DNA of 64,000 nt from Cordilura impudica (GCA_963682025.1 OY821521.1:167272709-167336708), one strand, 5' to 3'; positions 44,227 to 57,690 are shown, counted from the stretch's first letter. Program-made: numbers and translations. The notes: generated from the letters alone by a model not told the origin.

Positions 44227-46745
44227 TATTTTTTAAATTGTTTGCTTTAAATATATATATATATATATATATATATTGCACATTTTCTTTAAAATGGATG
44301 GTTAATGAACTCTTCTCATAGATATTGAGCAAGTTAATAAGATTTACCATAAAATGACATTAATTTATAGTTGCATATTTTTGCTTTAAATGCCATCTTT
44401 CATATATTTTTTTTTTTATCAATATGCTCATTTATTGCACATTTTTAATCAATATCTATTCGAATACAGGAATTTACAAAATAAGGTGCATCGGTTTTGA
44501 GTTGCTTATATTTGCTTTAGGTGATTTTTTTTTTTTTTTTTGATATTTTCAGCAAAAAACTCATTTATTGAACTTTTCCATAAATAGCTATTTCAATAAA
44601 GAAATATGTAACAAAATGTTATCGATTTGTAAAACTTTTTTCCCTAAATGTCTAGCAAAATTAATTAATGAACAATTTAATTGCATCGACATGAAATTTG
44701 TTACTTTTTTTTTTTCAAATTTTATTCATCAAAATACTCATTTCCATAAATATATTTTTCAATCAATAAATTTACAATAAAATTGCATTGAATTGTTGTT
44801 GCATAGTTAGTATATTTTTTGTCTTAAATGCATATTCTTGCATATTGACATTAAAATGTGCAGTTACTAAACATGTTTCATATATAGTATATCTACTCAC
44901 ATTGCATTTGTAATTGCATGTTTTTGTGCATTTTGCTATTAATGCTTATTTTTAAAAATTTTCATTCAAATGCTCATTTATTGATCTTTTTCAATTAATA
45001 TTTATTATAGTCCATAAATTTCCATTTAATTGGCATCGATTTGCCAACGGTAAATTTAAGTTATTTCTAAAATATTTACAATAAATTTACAATAAAATGG
45101 CATCGATTTGCATATTGTTTGCTTTAAATGCAAGTTCCTGAATATTTTCATTAAAATACACAGTTTTTTCATAAAGAGGTAGCAAAATTAAAAAAATTCT
45201 TAATAACAATGGCGTTGATTTGAATATGCATATTTTTGTATATTTTGCTATTCATAGCTTACTTTTTTTTTCTTGCAAATTTTCAAAATTTTCATAAATT
45301 TCCAATTAAATGGCATCGATTTGCAATTTTTCAAAAGTTTTGATTTAAATATATACATATATTTAGATGCTGTAATTGACTTTTTATCACAAATATCTAG
45401 TAAATTAATAAATTAACCATAAAATGGTGTCAATTTATAATTACACATATTTTCTTTAAATGCTTACTTTTACATATTTTTTTCAATAAATATCTATTCG
45501 AATCCATAAATTAAAAATACATCCATTTTTAGTTGAATTTTTTGCTTTAAATGCATCTTTTTTTTTTTTTTTTGTAGATATTTTCATCAAAATGCTAATT
45601 TTTTTAACTTTTTCCGCGAACATCTATTCCAATCAATAAATTTACCATAAAATGGCAATTATACATAAATATACAACTACAAATATTTATGTATATTTGT
45701 TTGCCTTAAATGTAAGTTCTTCAATATTTTCACAGTTAATAAGCTTTTTTCATAAATAGCTAGCAAATTTAAAAAAATGTATAATAAAAATGGCGTTGAT
45801 TTGAATATGCATATTTTTGCATATGGTGCTATTCATAGCTTACTTTTTTTTTTTTTGCAATTTTCCAAATTTTTATAACTTTTCAATTAAATGGCATCGA
45901 TTTGCAATTAAATATTTTTTTTCAAAATTTTTGCTTTAAATTTACATATGTATATTAAGCATATTTTCATTTAGATGCTTAGTTATTGAAGATTTTCATG
46001 AATATTTAGGAAAATGTATAAATTTAGAATAAAATGTCAGCGATTAGTAATTGCATATTTTTGCATAGTTGTTGCTTTAAATGCTTGATTTTGCATATTT
46101 TTATCAAAACTTATTTATTACATATTTTTAATAAATATGCATTCGACAACAACAAAAAACAACAAAAAATTACGTAAAATTTTGTTGAGTTTTTTTTGCT
46201 TTGAGTGCATGTTTTTTTGTCCTTTCATCAAAATTATTTATTTATTTAACTTTTTCGATAAACAGCTATTTCAATGAATAAATGTACAATAAAATGAGAT
46301 CGATTTATAGTTACACCTGCTTTTCATATTTTATTTGCTGTAAAGGCACGCATTTGCATATTTCTTTTATCAATATGCTCAGTATTTGAACTTTTTTCTT
46401 AAAAACTGTGCAAATGAATAATTTTTAAGTGCTTGCTTATGCATATTTTTTTTTTTTATCAAAATGTTTATTTATTTCACTTGTTTCGAATCCAGAAATT
46501 TGCAAAAATAAAAAATTAAATCGATTTTTAGTTGCATATTTTTGCTTTAAATTTATTTTTTTTCGTTTAATGAATAAAGCATAAAATAGCATTGATTTGT
46601 AGTTGCACATTTTTTACACTCATTGCTTGAAATTTTTTCTTAAAAAACAATACAAATGAATAAATTTACCATAAATTGCCATCAAGTTGCCGTTGCTTAC
46701 TTTTGCATACTTTATACTTTAAATGCATGTTCTCTCTTATATTAA
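44227..46745 (-). repeat. satellite block 2, first part
   Basis: Reverse orientation of the 26583-28965 satellite: units with TAAAATGGCATCGATTTG, TGCATATTTTTGCTTTAAATG and ATTTATTGAACTTTTTC. A (TA)n run lies at 44247-44275. Divergence between units is high. Confidence 0.85.
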
Positions 46746-46751
46746 TAAGAA

Positions 46752-47110
46752 CTAGCAGATTCGAGCTCAAATTCTAGCAAATTTTATTTTTTCTTACATA
46801 AAGACCCTAAAAGTATGCAAATCAATTATAGCCAATTCACAAATCCAGACAAAAAAAAATCATTTTTATTACAAACACATAAAAAAATTTAATAAACACC
46901 CACATAGCATTGTATAATATTATGTATGTGTTAGTAGCAACTTTAAATGCAATTTACTCAAAATAAAGGGAAAAATTTAAAAATCTGTAAATCTGCAAAA
47001 CGGTTAAAAAGAAATACCTTTCTAATAATATACGTTTGGTCAAAATCGGGATTAAAAGGTAGAACAAAACATCAGTCACAAGTAATCGCCTAGCCTATTA
47101 ATATTATAGA
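46752..47110 (-). mobile_element. non-autonomous Helitron, family H1
   Basis: A 359-bp reverse-strand copy. 5' TCTATAATATTAATAGGC at 47110 and 3' CTAG at 46752, with A and T flanks; the hairpin is degenerate. Confidence 0.85.
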
Positions 47111-47437
47111 TGTTCTTTTTTTTGGCCTTTTTGCACAAATGCCTATTCGAATCAATAAATTTTCAATAAAATGGCATAATTTTTTTTATTACATATTTAT
47201 GCATATTTTTTTAATAAATTTTGTCATAAATATCTTTTCAGTGTTAATAAAATACATTAAAATGGGGTCAATTTGTAGGTTCATAAATGCACATTTTTAC
47301 ATATTTTCATTAAAATGCTTATTTAATGAATTGTTGCTATTATTACTTATTCGAATCTATACATTTCCAATAAAATGGCATCGATTTATAATTGCATGCT
47401 TTTGCATAGTTCAGCTTTAAATGCATATTGTTATATA
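47111..47437 (-). repeat. satellite block 2, second part
   Basis: Same reversed satellite between two Helitrons (AAAATGGCATCGATTTATAA near 47372). Confidence 0.8.
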
Positions 47438-47817
47438 TCTATAATATTAATAGCAATTGTCTTATTTCTTGTGACCGATGTTGTGTTAAACAGTTTTAGC
47501 CCGATTTTAACAAACGTATATTATTTGAAAGGTATGTCTTTTTAGCTGTTCACCAGATTAACAGTTTTTAAAATTTTTTTTTGGAGTAAAATGCATTTAA
47601 AGTTGCTACTAACACATAAATTAAATTATACAATGCTATGTTCTGTTTGTTAAGTGTTTGTAAAAAAAACGAGTTTGTTTGCTTCGTTCACAATAATAAT
47701 TGTGTTGAATTGAAAAGTTATTTTGGACATAAACCCTTTAGGGCCAATTAGTTATTAAATGAAAAAATACAATTTCCTAGAAATTGCACTCGAATTTCGA
47801 GGGCTGGGATCTGCTAG
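47438..47817 (+). mobile_element. non-autonomous Helitron, family H1
   Basis: A 380-bp copy from TCTATAATATTAATAGC to CTGCTAG, A and T flanks, hairpin CTCGAATTTCGAG intact. Confidence 0.87.
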
Positions 47818-48555
47818 TTTTCATTAAAATGCTGATTTATTGAACTTTTTCATAAATATCTGGCACAATTAATTAATTTAGAATAAAACGACAATAATAT
47901 ATAGTCTTATAATTTTGCATATTTTTTGCTTGAAATTTATGTTTATACATATCTTCATCAAAATAATATTTTTAGTGAGCTTTTGCATATTTTGCTTCAA
48001 AGGCATGTTTTAGCATATATTCTTCAAGGTGCTTATAAAATGATTTTTTTTTTTCAGATCTATTTATTTGAATTAATAAATGAAAAAAAAAATAATAACG
48101 ATTGTAGCTGCATATTTTTGCCAATTTTTTAATGCTGTTTTTGCATATCTTTATCAGAGAAATATTATCGAATATTTTTTTTAGATGCTTCTTTTTTGCA
48201 TATCTTTATCAGAGTGCTCATAGTTATCAATACCATTTGTCATAAATATCTATTCGAATTCTTAAATTTTTTAATAACTGATTGATTTGTGCTTGCAGTT
48301 TGTGCAAATTTTCTATACAAGCATGTATTTGGATATTTTCTTTAAATTGCTCATTTATTAAATCCTTCCTTATCTGAATCAATAAATTTAAAATAAAATG
48401 TTATTAATTTTTAGTTGCATAATTTTCCATAATATGATTTAAAAATGCATGTTTTTGCATATTGTCATCAAAAATGCTTGTGTGTTGTATATTTTTCATA
48501 TATTTAAATTCAAATCAGCAAATTTACAATAAAATGCTATCTATTGTTCCTGCAT
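47818..48555 (-). repeat. satellite block 2, third part
   Basis: Continuation of the reversed satellite, ending where an F1 repeat begins. Confidence 0.75.
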
Positions 48556-48940
48556 ATGTATATACCGTATGCCACTATGTGGTCAGGGTATAATGGTATA
48601 CCGATCGACTCAGAATCACTTTCTGAGTCGATTTAGCGATATCCGTCTTTTGTAATCAAACTACACCTAGCAAATATGAATATATTTTTATGAAATTTGG
48701 TACATCAGCTTTTATCGGTCATGGAATGAACGCTATTGAAATCGGTGAAAATTGGTGCATGGTCAGACCTAGTCCCCATACAAATGACCCCTATGAGGTC
48801 GACTTAAAATATCAAAATATCGAAATTATCATATACTTAGATATGTAGATCTCGGTTACATTGGCATGTGTATGTTTATTATGTCCATTTATCAGTAGTC
48901 AAAAAATAAACACTATAGGACAATTCTAAATTATAACCTC
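48556..48940 (+). repeat. DINE-like family F1, 5' part
   Basis: Starts TATACCGTATGCCACTATG and contains GACTCAGAATCACTTTCTGAG; the (GTCC)n tract is contracted and the hairpin half is missing. Confidence 0.75.
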
Positions 48941-49860
48941 CATTAGGGTGGCCCTTCATTATATGGAGGGGAAAAAAGTGTTCGAATTTAAAGTCTCACC
49001 ACCCTAGAAATATGCGAAGAGCAAAAAAAATCGAGAAATATAAAGTTTTGGGTCAATCAAAAAAAATTTAGAAGTGCCTCAACGCGACTGAAAATTTCAA
49101 GTGTGTTTATATGGGGAAAATATGACTTTTTTTTTTTCAGATTTTACAAAAATTCGCTCTAAAATTAAATTTTTCCGACAAGTTGTAATATGAGTCGACT
49201 TCAGTACTAAATTATCTTTTTCGAAAGCTATATAGATTCTAAATCGAACAAAAACTGGCCAAGATATGGCAAATGCCCCAGACCACTTCTTCGCCGAAAA
49301 AAACTAGCTCGTGAAATTTGACGGAAATTTTTTCAACTTTAAGAAATTCATTAAAGCCATATTTTTTTTTGGTCGCTATACCTATAAGCACTCAGACATG
49401 AAGTATTGTTTTATTACCACGATTTTAACATATTGCGAAATGAGACCAAATATGGAAAACTTTTTTGATAAAATTTTGAAAACTCCTTTTTTAAGTTTTA
49501 AAAAATAATCTTAAACAAAATTTCAAAAAATGGATCTGGCACTTTAGACTTTTGTTAAGTATATGTTATAGATAAATTGTGTGAATTTGTAAGTAAATTC
49601 CTCTACCAGAATTTTTTTACAAGGAATTTTTTCTGCGAATTTCGAGACAAATGAGTTTTTATTCAGCAAATGTACTCTTTCTAAATACTTTGTATCAAAA
49701 ATTTATCAGTTTTCTACTTTTAAATGTTATATTTTATCTTAATAGCCTAGGGGTTGAAAAAAAAAAATAATATTACCCCATTATCCCCTTTGGACTTGGG
49801 GTCACAAATGACCCCCTGGAAAACATTTTGCTAAAAAATATGTAAACTAAATATCTAACT
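48941..49860. other. unclassified, possibly transposon-derived segment
   Basis: Begins near 48953 with AGGGTGGCCCTTCATTATAT, which looks like a DNA-transposon end, and is less repetitive than its surroundings up to 49850. I found no matching inverted end and no coding sequence with a known domain. Confidence 0.35.
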
Positions 49861-49864
49861 AAAA

Positions 49865-51310
49865 TATCTAACTAAAAAATACATTTCCAAAAAAGGGTAA
49901 ATTTTCTAAAATAAGAAAATTTTCTTAAAAAAGTAATATTTTTTTGAAGAGTACCTTTCCTTAATTTCCTTTTTTTTAAAGAAGAGCATTTTTTAAAAAA
50001 AATATATTTTTTTTTGTAAAAAATTACCTTTTCTTATTAAATACCTTCTCTCTAAACGGCATATTATCCATTCTGAAAAAAGTACTTTTTCTGAAATAAT
50101 AACATTTTCTTAAAAATAACCTTTTCTGAAAAAGTAGCTTTTCTTAAAAAGAACTTTTTATCCAAACGGGCATTTTCTTAAAAAGTACATTTTCCTAAAA
50201 AGTACAATTTCTTAAAAAAATAATTTTCTTAAAATCAGCACTTTTCTTCAATAAATACTTTTTCTTATTAAAGTACATTTCCTTGGAAAATTGTACTCAA
50301 AAGTAAATTTTCTGAAAAAAGCACCTTTTCTAAAAAAATTATTTTTAAAAGTACTTTTTCTTAAAAAAGTACCTTTTCTTAAAAACTTACCTTTTCTTTA
50401 AATAAGTACATTTTCTTAAAAAATCACATATTTTTAAAATTAGTACATTTTCTTAAAAAATCACATATTCTTAAAAAGTAACTTTCCTTAAAAAATTACC
50501 TTTACTTAAAAGGGAACTAACTTATTAGCAAAAAGTATATTTTGTTAAATAAGTACTTTTTCTTAAGAACAACATTATGTTAATAAAGCGGCTTTTCAAA
50601 GTACCACTTCTTTAAAAAGTTCAAATTGTTAAAAAAGTAAAAAGTAAATTTTCTTAAGATATTCCCTTTTTAAAAAGTCATAATTAAAAAAGTATTTTTC
50701 TTAAAAATTACTTCGCCTTAAAAGAGTATATTTCCTTAAAAAAGTACTATATCTGAAAAAAGTACCATTTCTCACAAAAGTAAATTTTTAAAAAAAGTAT
50801 AATTTCTTAGAAAGTATTTTTTCTTCAAAAGTAGCTTTTCTTAACAAGTAACGTTTCTTAAAATATGCATCTTTGCTTAGAAAAGTACATTTCGTAAAAA
50901 GTATATTTTCTTAAAAAAGATACTATTTCTTAAAAAATTACTCTTTTTAAACAACTACCATTTCTTTAAAAAGTACATTTTCCTAAAATAGTCTCTTTGC
51001 TTAAAAAAAAAAAACTTTTCTCAAAAATGTAGTTTCCTTTAAAAAAAATACGCTTTTTTAATTTAAATCCTTTGTCTTAAGCAAATAAGAAATAGTATCT
51101 CTTCTTAAGAAAATAACTTTACTCAAAAAAATAATTGTTCTTGCAAAAGTTTATATTCTTAAAAAATAACATTTTTCTGAAGTGCCTTTTGTTAAAAAAT
51201 ACTTTAAAAAAAATTTTATTTAAAAAATACCTTTCCTAAAAATAATAAATTTTCGTAAAAAAAAAGTATTTTCTTAATAAGTGCATTTTTTTTAAAAAGT
51301 TCTTTAAAAC
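49865..51310. repeat. short-period AT array, 1.45 kb (duplicated at 55690)
   Basis: TTCTTAAAAAAGTAC-type units. Several non-trivial blocks, such as AACAACATTATGTTAATAAA and CTTCTTAAGAAAATAACTTT, occur in the same order at 55690-57120. Confidence 0.85.
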
Positions 51311-52775
51311 TTATACAGTTATTCCAGCATGTTTAACGATATTAAAGGTTTTTAAGCTCCTTAGTTCTTCAAATTGAAGTAATTAAAATAATCCCAAATG
51401 AAGGCCAATAACCCGTCTGAGTTAAAATATTCACAGAGTCGGTTCCTTCCTTGTGCCTCTTAGTATTATGTCAAATTGTTTTCTTTGCTTCAAATTGATT
51501 TATATTCATACTCGTACTGATATAAATTTACCACTCCAATAAATGCCAACATAATGATAATAAATTCTAAATCCTTAAATAAGTAAAAAGTAAAAAGAGA
51601 AAAATAATCGTGTCCTTGAGTTTTTTAATATAAACTGCAATGGATAAAATGACAGCTTTAAAGTATCTTTCACAAAACCAGTGCTTGTTATATTTTCTGT
51701 CATTCCTCCTTGTCATCTATTTAGATATGAAATCCTTGTTGGTAATGATACTAATATTTTGAGACTGAAAAACGCAAAGAAAAATATAAAAAACGTTATC
51801 TTGTTGACACAAATTTTAACAATTTCAAGAAAGGATTTCGTCAACATATATATTTTTAATTTTAGTTGGAAAGAACAGATTGCTAGGGGAGATACTGCAG
51901 AGATCACTCGATGATAAAACACTTAATGTGAGTCTCATAAGAACATTAAACATGGCCATCTTACTGAAATTTGGTTCAATTATAAGCTCACCTAATTTAA
52001 TGGATGCTCTAGGGACTCAACGGTCTAGATTTTCTTTTTATTTTCTATCGGTCAATGTCTTAAGCTGTTTATTATTAACTGGCCACAGTGTAAAAAGCAT
52101 TAAAATATACAGACAGAAATGCAAATCGCTGGGGTTCTTTGTTCATAAAAAAGCACCAAATTGATAACATTGAATATTCATAGTAAGTGCATGCAAAAAA
52201 CTCTAAATCTCTATTTCTCACTCTTCATAAGTTGGTGAGAAAATCCCAACTAGCATTTAAATGTTGTGGTTAAACATCTTATGCAGTTAAAGCTGAAGGA
52301 AATGAAGTAGCAAAAACATAAGTTAGCTTTTGGCAAAAACTTAAGTACATGAAAAATCGCTTTATTTAAAAGAGAAACAAAAAATAGAAATATTTCTAAA
52401 GGCCATGGAAAACCTCTTTCAAATAAAAATATTTAAAAATAAAAATGTTTAAAAATATTTTTATTTAAGGTACATATTGACCAAAGTATGTCATTATTAA
52501 ATTATGCTGCATTGAATAACACAAATTGAACAATAAAATTTTTCAAAATTAATTAAATCTTTAAATTCCTTCCATTTCTGTGTATAATTTAACAAAGAGG
52601 GAACGGCTGCAGGCTCTTCCCTGTTCCATATTAATGATGCTATTGACAACAAACTCGAATGCCACAAAAAAAGAGGTTTCCAAACTTTTTGTTTTAAAGT
52701 TACTTTCTGGTGATTGATGACTCTGTCACGTGTTTAATATGGCATAAAATTAAGCAGTAGCAACACATTCTAAAA
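51311..52775. other. AT-rich segment, no gene recognised
   Basis: A 94-codon open frame at 51880-52164 (+) has ordinary amino-acid composition and lies a short distance after a TTTTTAATTTTAG sequence that could be a splice acceptor. There is no recognisable domain, and a minus-strand frame overlaps the upstream part. Either chance or a lone exon; I do not call it. Confidence 0.3.
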
Positions 52776-52904
52776 ACAAGTACGATAACGACAGTCGGTC
52801 TAGACCAACGACGCGATGCCCTATACCATTCGTTTATAGGATTTGTTTTAGGTCCAACTATAGAAAATAAGTACCTATAAACCAAATCCGAGTGGATTTT
52901 TATA
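52776..52904 (-). repeat. DINE-like family F1, hairpin-end fragment
   Basis: CAAGTACGATAACGACAG followed by an eroded TCGGTCTAGACC palindrome and AAATCCGAGTGG. It stops where an F3 copy begins. Confidence 0.7.
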
Positions 52905-53465
52905 CCCTCCACCCCAGTGTGAAGAGGGTATATATAAGTTTGCCATTCCGTTAGTAATAATTAGAAAAAAATTTTGAACCCTATAAAATATATAAATTTG
53001 TGATCCTTATAACAAGAGGAGTTGATATAGCGATGTCCGTCTGTCCGTCTGTCCGTCTGTGGAAATCACGATGGTGTCTTCAATGGGGCAGCTAAGGAGC
53101 TTGTTGGTATAAAAAATGATTCATTAATATCCTGCGAAGTTTGCTGTTTAAAATCGTTCAAGTCGGATGATTAAGTCGCGAGAATTGAATGAAGAAGTAA
53201 AAAAGTCTTGAAAAAATATGATTTGTCTATGTTGTTCTTGCCACGGTCACGACCTCAATAGGATAACTGGAGCGCTCGTTTCTAATGAGAATGATTGACT
53301 AACATCATGAGAATCGGTTTAATAGGTTCCGAAAAATCACTGAAGAAGTAAAAAAAAATTGAAAGATATATGTTTCTGTATTGTTCTTGTAGTTATCCTA
53401 AATGTTATATTGTTGTCATAGCTGGAATTGTTGTTTTTGTGGTCGCTGCGGTAATAATATAATAA
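52905..53465 (-). repeat. DINE-like family F3 copy
   Basis: Starts TTTTTATACCCTCCACC, has (GTCC)n near 53036-53060 and GTTGATATAGCGATG, and matches 16650-17203 in reverse over its whole length. Confidence 0.75.
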
Positions 53466-53484
53466 AAACTAACCCTTTGTACAT

Positions 53485-54292
53485 TTTTATACCCTATACC
53501 GCTATGTGGTTTGGGTATAATGACTTTGTGCTGCTGTTTGTAACAACCAAAAATATTTGACCTACACCCATCTCTAATTATACCGATCGAATCAGAATCA
53601 CTATCTGATTCGATTTAACGATGTCCGTCCGTCCGTCCGTCCGTCCGTCTGTGTGTCCATGTAAAATTTGTAATCAAACTGCAGGTCGCAAATATGAATA
53701 TATTTTGATGAAATTTGGTATTTAATCTTTTATCGGCAATGGGATAAACGCTGTTGAAACTGGTGAGAATCGGTCCATGTTCAGACCTAGCCCCCATACA
53801 AATGACCCCTATGAAATCGACTTGAATTGCCATAAGATCCAAATTATCATATAAATCTTAGTCAAATTGGGTTTGTATGTGTTTATTACATCCATTAATC
53901 GGTAGTCCAAAAATGATCCCTATGGGACAACTCTTAGTCATAGGCCCCATATAGAGCTGGTTCCCGATCTTCACTTAAATCTATTAAAAAACAAAAATAT
54001 TGCACTGATTCTTCTCAAATTTTGTTTGTATATATTTTTGCAAAATACAAGAGACCTTACCAAACATGGTCAGGATCGGTCCATTTTTGGGCCTAGTCCC
54101 CTTATAGATATAGCATCTGATATGAACTTTTTCATATCTGCAGAAAAAAAAAATTATAAAAATCCCACTCAAATTTGGTTTATGCTTATTTTCTATGTCC
54201 TGTTAGTTGGGCCTATGGGGTAGGGTCTCTAAACGCATGATATAGGGTATCCTATGGTCGGTCTAGACCGACTATAATTTTCTTACTTGTTT
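53485..54292 (+). repeat. DINE-like family F1, full-length copy
   Basis: Starts TTTTTATACCCTATACC, has seven GTCC units near 53624-53650, and ends with the TCGGTCTAGACCGA palindrome (54258-54271) and TTTTCTTACTTG. Confidence 0.85.
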
Positions 54293-54334
54293 ATTTATAA
54301 ATTTGGTAAGGCCAATTTTTTTTTTGCAAAAAGA

Positions 54335-54890
54335 TAAATTAACCAAATTTGAGGACAATCCGTAAAATTTTTCTCTCTTTGGATAGCTTTAAGTGAAAAT
54401 CGGGAAACAGCTTTACATGGGGCCTATTACTAAGCATTGCTCTATGGAGTTTATTTTTGTATTACTGATTAATGGATGTAATAAACATACACAAACCCAA
54501 TTTGACCGTGATCTATATGATAATTTGGATCTTATAGAAATTTCAGTCAAGCTCACAGGGGTCATTTGTATGGACACTAGGTCTGAATATGAACCGATTT
54601 TCACCAATTTCAAAAGCGTTGGTTCCACTGCCTATATAAGCTTATAAACTAAATTTTATCAAATTATATGGATATTTGCGACATATAGTTTGATGTTTGA
54701 TTACAAGGTTTACATGAACATACAGATGGACAGACGGACGGACGGGCAACGCTATATCGACTCAAGAAGTGCTTCTGAATCAATCGGTATAATGAAAGGT
54801 TAGTTTAGTTAAAATATTTTTCGTAGTTACAAACATAAGCACCAACTAATTACACTCTGACCACATAGTGGTGAAGGATATAAATACCTT
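54335..54890 (-). repeat. DINE-like family F1, lacking the hairpin end
   Basis: Matches F1 from GAAAATCGGGAAACAGC (about 54394) through (GACG)n near 54727-54745 to CCACATAGTGGTGAAGGA (54861-54878). The hairpin end is absent. Confidence 0.75.
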
Positions 54891-54913
54891 GGCCTTTTTC
54901 GTAAGATATTAAC

Positions 54914-55682
54914 TTTTTATACCCTATACCACTTTGTGGTCAGGGTATAATGACTTTGTGCAGCTATTTATAATCATCTAAAACAAAATCATCAAAAATA
55001 TTTGAAATATTATATCGATCGATCACCTTTTGAGTCGATTTAGCGATGTCTGTCCGTCCGTCTGTCTGTGTGTCCATATAAACATTGTAATCAAACTACA
55101 GATCGCAAATATGAATATATTTTTATGATATTTGGTACGTGAGCTTTTATTGGTCATATGATGAATACTGTTGAAACTGGTGAAAATCGGTTCATGTTGA
55201 GACCTAGTTCCCATTTAAATGGCCCCTAAGAGTTCGACTTAAATTGCCATTATATCCAAATTATCATATAGATCTCGGTCAAATCGGGTTTGTGTATGTT
55301 TATTACATCCATTTATCAGTAGTCCAAAAATAAACCTTATACGACAATTCTTAGTCATAGCCTCCATATGAAGCTGATTCCCGATCTTCACTTAAATCTA
55401 TCCAAAAAACAAAAATATGGCACAGATTTTTCTCAAATTTGGTTTTAACATACTTTTGCAAAGAATAAGTGACCTTACCGACTACAGTCAGAATCGGTCC
55501 ATTTTTCGACCTAATCCTCATATAAATATAGGATTCGATATGAACTTTTTCATATCCGAAGTCAAACACATTAATTACAATGCCGCTCAAATTTCGTTTA
55601 TGTTATTTTCTATATCTAATTAGTTGGACATAAGAGGTATGGTTCCTAAACGCATGATATAGGGTGTCACTAGTCGGCCTAG
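54914..55682 (+). repeat. DINE-like family F1 copy, hairpin eroded
   Basis: Starts TTTTTATACCCTATACC, (GTCC)n near 55050-55065, and ends at AGTCGGCCTAGA where the palindrome is broken and a short-period array begins. Confidence 0.8.
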
Positions 55683-55684
55683 AA

Positions 55685-57690
55685 AAAATTCTGGTAAAAA
55701 AATATCTTTTCACTAAAAAATACCTTTCCTAAAAAGAGTAAATTTGCTAAAATAAGTAAATTTTCTTTAAAAAGTAAATTTTTTTTGAAGAGTTCCTTTT
55801 CCTAAATAAATAACTTTTCTTAAGGAAGAAGGTTTTTTAAAAAAATATTTTTGTTTTGTAAAAAATTACCTTTTCTTATTAAATACCTTCTCTTTAAACG
55901 GCACATTATCTTAAACTATTACTCTTTCTGAAAAAATTACTTTTTCTGAAATAATAACATTTTCTTAAAAATAACATTTTCTGCAAAATTAGCTTTTCTT
56001 AAAAAGAAATTTTTCTCCAAAAGTGAATTTTCTTAAAAAGTGCATTTTCTTCTAAAGTACCTTTTCCTAAAAAGTACCTTTTCTTAATTAAATCATTTTC
56101 TTAAAATAAGAACTTTTCTTCAATAAGTATTTTTTCTTATAAAAGTACATTTCCTTGGAAAATTATACTCAAAAGTAAATTTTCTGAAAAAAGTATCTTT
56201 TCTAAAAAAGGTATTTTTAAAAGTATCTTCAAAAAGTACCTTTTCTTAAAAACTAACCTTTTCTTAAAATAAGTACATTTTCTTAAAAAATTACCTTTAC
56301 TTAAAAGAGAACTTATTAGTAAAAATTATATTTTGTTAAATAAGTACTTTTTCTTAAGAACAACATTATGTTAATAAAGCGGCTTTTCAAAGTACCACTT
56401 CTTTAAAAAGTTAAAATTGTTAAAAAAGTAAAAAGTAAAGTTTCTTAAGACATCCCCTTTTTAAAAAGTCATAATTAAAAAAGAATCTTTCTTAAAAATT
56501 ACTTCGTCTTAAAACAGTATATTTTCTAAGAAAATTATCCATTCTTAAAAGAGTTTATTTTCTAAAAAAAATACTACTTCTGAAAAAAGTACCATTTTTA
56601 CAAAAGTAAATGTTTTTAAAAGCATCATTTCTTAGAAAGTATATTTTCTCCAACAGTAGCTTTTCTTAAGAAGTGCCGTTTCTTAAAATATGTGTCTTTT
56701 CTTAAAAGAGCACATTTTCGTAAAAAGTATATTTTCTTAAGCAAGTGCCATTGCTTTAGAAAGTACATTTTCCTAAAAAAGTACCCTTACTCAAAAAAAT
56801 AACTTCTCTTAAAAATTTTAGTTTCCTTTAAAAAATACGCTTTTTTAATAAAAATTCTTTGTCTTAAAAAAAAAAAATAAGAAATAGTATCTCTTCTTAA
56901 GAAAATAACTTTACTCAAAAAAATAATTGTTCTTACAAAAGTTTATACATATTCTTAAAAAATTAAATTTTTTTGAAGTGCCTTGTGGTAAAGAGTACTA
57001 CATACATTAAAAAAGTAAAATTTCTTTAAAAAAATTTTTATTTAAAAAATTCCTTTTCTTAAAATAATAAATTTTCGTAAAAAAGTGTCTTTTCTTAATA
57101 AGTGCCTTTTTTTAAAGTTTCTTTTAAACTTATATTCTTAAAAATTACCTTTTCTTGAAGAAGTAAATATTTGTGAAAAATTACCTCTTCTCGAAAAGGT
57201 ACATTTTCGTGAAAAATTATCTTTTTTTTGAAAAAGGATCTTTTTTTAAAAAGTATCTTTTTTGAAAAAGTATCTTTTTTGAAAAAGTATCTTTTTTGAA
57301 AAAGTACCACTTCTTGAAAAAGTACATTTTCTTAAAAAAGTGCCTTTTCTTGAAAAAGTGCCTTTTCTTGAAAAAGTACCTTTTATTGAAAAAGTACCTT
57401 TTCTTGAAAAAGTACCTTTTATTGAAAAAGTACCTTTTATATTTTTTTAAAAAGTACCTTTTCTTGAAATAGCACATTTTCTTGAAAAAGTACGTTTTCT
57501 TGAAATAGCACCTTTTCTTGAAAAAGTACATTTTTCTTGAAAAAGTACCTTTACTCGAAAAAGTACCTTTACTCGAAAAAGTACCTTTTATTGAAAATGT
57601 AAATTTTCTTTTTCAAAAAAGTAGATTTTCTTAAGAATGTGCCTTTTCCTAAACAAGTACCTTTTTGAAATGGTACTTTATAAAATTAGT
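55685..57690. repeat. short-period AT array, 2 kb
   Basis: The first 1.4 kb parallels the array at 49865-51310. From 57120 to 57600 the unit changes to TTCTTGAAAAAGTACCTTT, giving a periodic minus-strand frame (KRYFFK) that is an artefact. Confidence 0.88.

Noticed and set aside
51880..52164. 94-codon frame after a possible splice acceptor
   Set aside because: No domain, no supporting second exon, and overlapping open frame on the other strand upstream.
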